From assembly GCF_003609835.1 (NCBI RefSeq), contig NZ_AP017898.1:930001-994000 (forward strand): a stretch of DNA of 64,000 nucleotides. The letters run 5' to 3'. Positions 61,278-64,000 of this stretch are shown here, one piece after another (position 1 is the first letter of the stretch; each line of letters starts with the position of its first letter). A program made the translations under genes and the position numbers. Source of the DNA: Sphingopyxis sp. FD7 (GTDB lineage: Bacteria; Pseudomonadota; Alphaproteobacteria; Sphingomonadales; Sphingomonadaceae). The notes under the pieces were generated by a model. That model saw nothing but the letters and a program-made list of their open reading frames with translations, was not told the origin of the DNA and did no database searches.

Positions 61278-61791
61278 CTGGGAGCAGGTCGACTTGTCCC
61301 GCCGCATCGTCACGATCGGGCACGGCGACACCAAGAATGGCGAAGCACTGGGCGTACCGCTCAACGATCTCGCCATCGCGGTGCTCGAGCGGAGGATGGC
61401 GATCCAGCACGAATATGTGTTCACCTTCAAGGGCCGCGCGCTCGGCCAGGTGAATACCAAGACGTGGCGTGCGGCGCTCGTGCGGGCAGGGATCACCGAC
61501 TTTCGTTGGCACGATCTTCGCCATACATGGGCAAGCTGGCTTCGGCAGAATGACGTGCCCACCTGGGTGCTTCAGGAGCTGGGCGGGTGGAAGTCCGAAT
61601 CGATGGTGCGGCGCTATGCCCATATGTCGGTGAAGCATCTCCAGCCCTATGCCGACCAGCTGACGTTTTCGGTCACACCTCGGACCGGCGGAAATCCGCC
61701 AGCCGGGGGTTCGGCCGAAGGTCACAAAAATGGTCACAGTTCGGAGCCGCCAAGGCTCAAGCTCGTGGCCGGGACTGACCTAAGTTACTGA
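61278..61791 (+). pseudogene. Tyrosine recombinase (phage-type integrase), 5' truncated by the IS
   Basis: The C-terminal catalytic part remains, about 170 codons: WEQVDLSRRIVTIGHGDTKNGEALGVPLNDLA, then HDLRHTWASWL (H-x-x-R), GGWKSESMVRRYAHMS (W/H and Tyr nucleophile). The N-terminal SAM-like and arm domains and the first catalytic Arg are lost. The C-terminal tail (TPRTGGNPPAGGSAEGHKNGHSSEPPRL) is low complexity. The gene ends 17 nt before the tRNA-Lys remnant, the usual site of such integrases. Confidence 0.85.
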
Positions 61792-61808
61792 TTATATTGA
61801 AGAATAAA

Positions 61809-61880
61809 TGGTGGACGCACTAGGGCTCGAACCTAGGACCCGCTGATTAAGAGCCATGATCAGAGGGTCCTAGCGCGTCC
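61809..61880 (-). pseudogene. tRNA-Lys(CTT)-derived remnant, probable attachment site
   Basis: The minus strand has the 3' half of a tRNA-Lys from anticodon CTT to CCA: T-arm CTAGG-TTCGAGC-CCTAG, acceptor TGCGTCC and ACCA. The expected D-arm is absent. Instead the 5' part (GGACGCGCTAGGACCCTCTGAT) is an inverted copy of the 3' half minus the T-loop, so the locus folds as a hairpin. It lies between two integrase genes. Confidence 0.75.
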
Positions 61881-61984
61881 GCATGTGTCCGAAAATGGCG
61901 GAAATCTGCGATTCACAGTCCGCATTGTTCTTGAAATGTTCACCAGTATCCACTACAAAAAGCTACCTAAGGTAGCAGGTACAT

Positions 61985-63256
61985 ATGGCGAACAAAGTAG
62001 GTTTGACGGACGCGAAGATCGCAGGGCTCAAGGCGCCGGCGGCTGGTCAGGTTGAGCTGGCCGATGGTATCGTCCCCGGCCTGAGGCTCCGCATGGGTGC
62101 CAGTGGTATCAAGACGTACATTCTGCGCAAGCGGGTTCAGGGCAAGTGGTTGAATGTGACCATCGGACGCCATGGTCCGAGTTTTACCCTCGCTCATGCG
62201 CGTAAGAAGGCGCGAGATCTGCTGGTCGATGTCGAGCAGGGCAAGAGCATTGCCAGGAAGCCGGGTGCTAAGAGGAAAGGGGCAAAGGGCGTCGGTACGG
62301 TCGCCGAGCTCTACGAGACGTATCTGTCCCAGCAGATCGAGGGCAAAAAGCGCAGCGCAAGGGAGTTCGATCGGGTCTTCCGAAAGTACATTGAGCCCGA
62401 GCTGGGAGACCGCCTCGCGGACTCCATTACCCGAGGTGACGTGAGCCGCTTTGTTGAGAAGATCGCATTCGAGCGGGGCAAGGAAACCCTGACGATGGCG
62501 CGGATCGTCTATCGCCATCTTTCGACCTTCTACACTTGGGCACTCACCAGACTCGAGCATATGCCCGCCAATCCCTGCCGGGACGCGTGGCGTCCGAAAC
62601 GCAATGAACCTCGTGATCGCGTACTCAGCGACCGAGAACTCGCGGCGCTATGGCAATCTGCGGTCGAGGATGGCTATCCATTCGGTCACCTTGTGCAGAT
62701 GCTTGTCCTTACGGCTCAACGCCGGGGTGAAGTGCTCGATGCAGCTTGCGACGAGTTCGATTTCAAGGCGAAGGTTTGGACCGTCCCAGGCGACCGAGCG
62801 AAAAATGGCAAAGCGAATGTGGTGCCGCTATCCGCGCAGGCCCTTGCAGTAGTCACAGAGGTCTTCGTGGCCGCAGGGATCGATCCTGACGATGCTCACA
62901 AGCAATCCCAGATTCTGTTGGCATCGAAGGTCACCAGCACGAACAGCGTTAGCGGCCTCTCGAAAGCATGGAAGCGGATCAGAGCAAGCGTGGACGAGAA
63001 GCTCGGCTACGAAGCCGGTCACTTCACAATGCATGACATTCGGCGGACGGTGGCAACTGGCCTCCAGCGTCTCGGCATACCTCTGGTGGTTTCTGAAGCG
63101 GTCCTCAATCACCAGTCAGGATCAGCTATGGCCGGTGTGGCGGGGGTTTATCACCGACACCAGTATACCAACGAGAAGCGCGAGGCGTTGGCGTTGTGGG
63201 GCAAGGAGGTAATGCAGATTGTAGCCAAGTACCCCGTCGAGGCCAAAAGCGGCTAA
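61985..63256 (+). CDS. P4-type tyrosine integrase (DUF4102 N-terminus)
   Basis: The 423-residue protein begins MANKVGLTDAKIAGLKAPAAGQVELADGIVPGLRLRMGASGIKTYILRKR, the DUF4102 arm-binding domain. The catalytic set is Arg246/247 (TAQRRGE), His350-x-x-Arg353 (HDIRRT), His376 (LNHQSG) and Tyr389 (GVYHRHQY). It integrates islands at tRNA genes; a tRNA-Lys remnant lies 105 nt upstream. Intact. GC content is lower than in the core genes, consistent with transfer. Confidence 0.95.
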   Translation: MANKVGLTDAKIAGLKAPAAGQVELADGIVPGLRLRMGASGIKTYILRKRVQGKWLNVTIGRHGPSFTLAHARKKARDLLVDVEQGKSIARKPGAKRKGAKGVGTVAELYETYLSQQIEGKKRSAREFDRVFRKYIEPELGDRLADSITRGDVSRFVEKIAFERGKETLTMARIVYRHLSTFYTWALTRLEHMPANPCRDAWRPKRNEPRDRVLSDRELAALWQSAVEDGYPFGHLVQMLVLTAQRRGEVLDAACDEFDFKAKVWTVPGDRAKNGKANVVPLSAQALAVVTEVFVAAGIDPDDAHKQSQILLASKVTSTNSVSGLSKAWKRIRASVDEKLGYEAGHFTMHDIRRTVATGLQRLGIPLVVSEAVLNHQSGSAMAGVAGVYHRHQYTNEKREALALWGKEVMQIVAKYPVEAKSG

Positions 63257-63345
63257 ACTCCCGTGCAGTCGCTTGCCTGCAAAATGGTCCAGCCCGGCAA
63301 CAATCCGTCGATTTCCTCTGTTTCGGCTAACTTGCGGATAAACCG

Positions 63346-64000
63346 CTAAAAGCGCCAATAGCGAAGGACGTCGCGGACATATCCGGGCGTTTCGCCATTC
63401 CGCGGTATCCCGCCCGCGCGTTCGACTGCACCTGGACCGGCATTGTAGGCTGCGACAGCGAGGTGAACCACGCCGAACCTGTCGAGCATCTGCCTCAGAT
63501 ACCGCGCCGCGCCGAAGATATTGGCCATGGGGTCAAAGCGATTGAAGACGCCAAGTTCCTTTGCCGTTGCTGGCATCAGCTGGCCAAGGCCCGCAGCGCC
63601 TGCCGGGCTGACAGCAAGGGGGTTATAGCGGGATTCCGTCCAGACGAGCGCGTCGAGCAGGCCGGTAGGCAATGAATACTTCGCTTCCGCCGCATAAACG
63701 TGGGGCAGGTAGCTCGCCCGCCGAAACCCGGATGCGGCAGTTTTGGCCTTGGGCTCGTATCTGTGCGGCAGGTTGACCCGTCCATTTTCTGCAACGCTCG
63801 AACTTGGTGCTGGGGCGGCTTGCGCGGATTGCCAGAACCCATGCTCGACCAACTGAAATCCGTTCGATGCTTCGGCAATCCGAAAGCCGCCTGAAGGACC
63901 GGCATGTTGCTCTGGTAAATCTGGCATTGGCAGTTCTTGGGCATTGGCAGGCATGGCTGATGCGATGGCAATGCCACCGATCAAGAGAGCTTTTATTGTC
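63346..64000 (-). CDS. Lytic transglycosylase (SLT domain), 5' partial
   Basis: The frame runs to the window edge and begins [21 protein letters not shown], a signal peptide whose Met must lie just outside. The C-terminal SLT domain has [55 protein letters not shown] and [14 protein letters not shown], with catalytic Glu in WTESRYNP. It cleaves peptidoglycan. Such genes are often part of conjugation or secretion loci (VirB1/TrbN-like), consistent with the nearby integrase, but a cell-wall role is equally possible. Confidence 0.88.
   Translation of the reverse strand, partial: TIKALLIGGIAIASAMPANAQELPMPDLPEQHAGPSGGFRIAEASNGFQLVEHGFWQSAQAAPAPSSSVAENGRVNLPHRYEPKAKTAASGFRRASYLPHVYAAEAKYSLPTGLLDALVWTESRYNPLAVSPAGAAGLGQLMPATAKELGVFNRFDPMANIFGAARYLRQMLDRFGVVHLAVAAYNAGPGAVERAGGIPRNGETPGYVRDVLRYWRF

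Noticed and set aside
61809-61880. Functional tRNA-Lys gene
   Set aside because: The D-arm is missing and the 5' half is an inverted copy of the 3' half, so a normal cloverleaf cannot form. Called a remnant instead.

Overview
The window looks like a chromosome segment of a high-GC alphaproteobacterium of the Sphingomonadaceae, probably Sphingopyxis-like. This is inferred from the strong GC-rich codon bias, a CtrA cell-cycle regulator preceded by a TTAA-N7-TTAA box and GANTC sites, the rpsM-rpsK-rpoA-rplQ order, many TonB/porin-type outer-membrane genes and dispersed palindromic repeats of the 'cgtcatcccggcgaa' kind. No species can be named from the sequence alone.

Bases 1-49.6 kb are mostly core genome. 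In order: a porin fragment; a WS/DGAT acyltransferase; a nitric-oxide module (NsrR divergent from a truncated haemoglobin); an AbgT transporter; tdk; truB-rpsO-pnp; a cyclophilin; bamD-recN-GNAT-ligA; a DUF2946-like gene, a TonB receptor and modABC; phhA; prmA and an SDR; a soluble globin-type chemoreceptor; an Lrp-type regulator divergent from ald; a pirin/azoreductase cluster with a divergent LysR gene; ctrA; the ribosomal/rpoA operon; ychF; pth-rplY; two tandem TraB/GumN genes; glyQ-glyS; ppdK; and tRNA-Arg(ACG). Palindromic repeats recur throughout. Several lie in frame inside essential genes (one in truB, two in glyS), and another forms the ribosome-binding site of glyS.

Bases 49.9-63.3 kb are a mobile, rearranged region. 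It holds a type II-C CRISPR-Cas locus with cas9 (1070 aa), cas1 and cas2 on the minus strand. A large array of 36-bp repeats and about 42 spacers reads on the plus strand, towards cas2. The array is split by an IS3-family element that lacks a target duplication, and its far end is cut off by a degenerate IS remnant. Upstream of cas9 lies a divergent tracrRNA with anti-repeat, two small hairpins and a terminator. Just 5' of the anti-repeat sits a degenerate CRISPR repeat. The 12 nt directly before that repeat are identical, in exact guide register, to a sequence in the intergenic region upstream of cas9. The arrangement resembles a natural single guide RNA (tracr-L or scaRNA type) aimed at its own cas9 promoter, and it is the most interesting feature of the window.

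Beyond cas9 come a truncated IS66 TnpA, a second IS3-type element, a 5'-truncated tyrosine recombinase, a remnant of a tRNA-Lys gene fused to an inverted copy of part of itself, an intact P4-type integrase and, at the right edge, a lytic transglycosylase whose start lies just outside the window.
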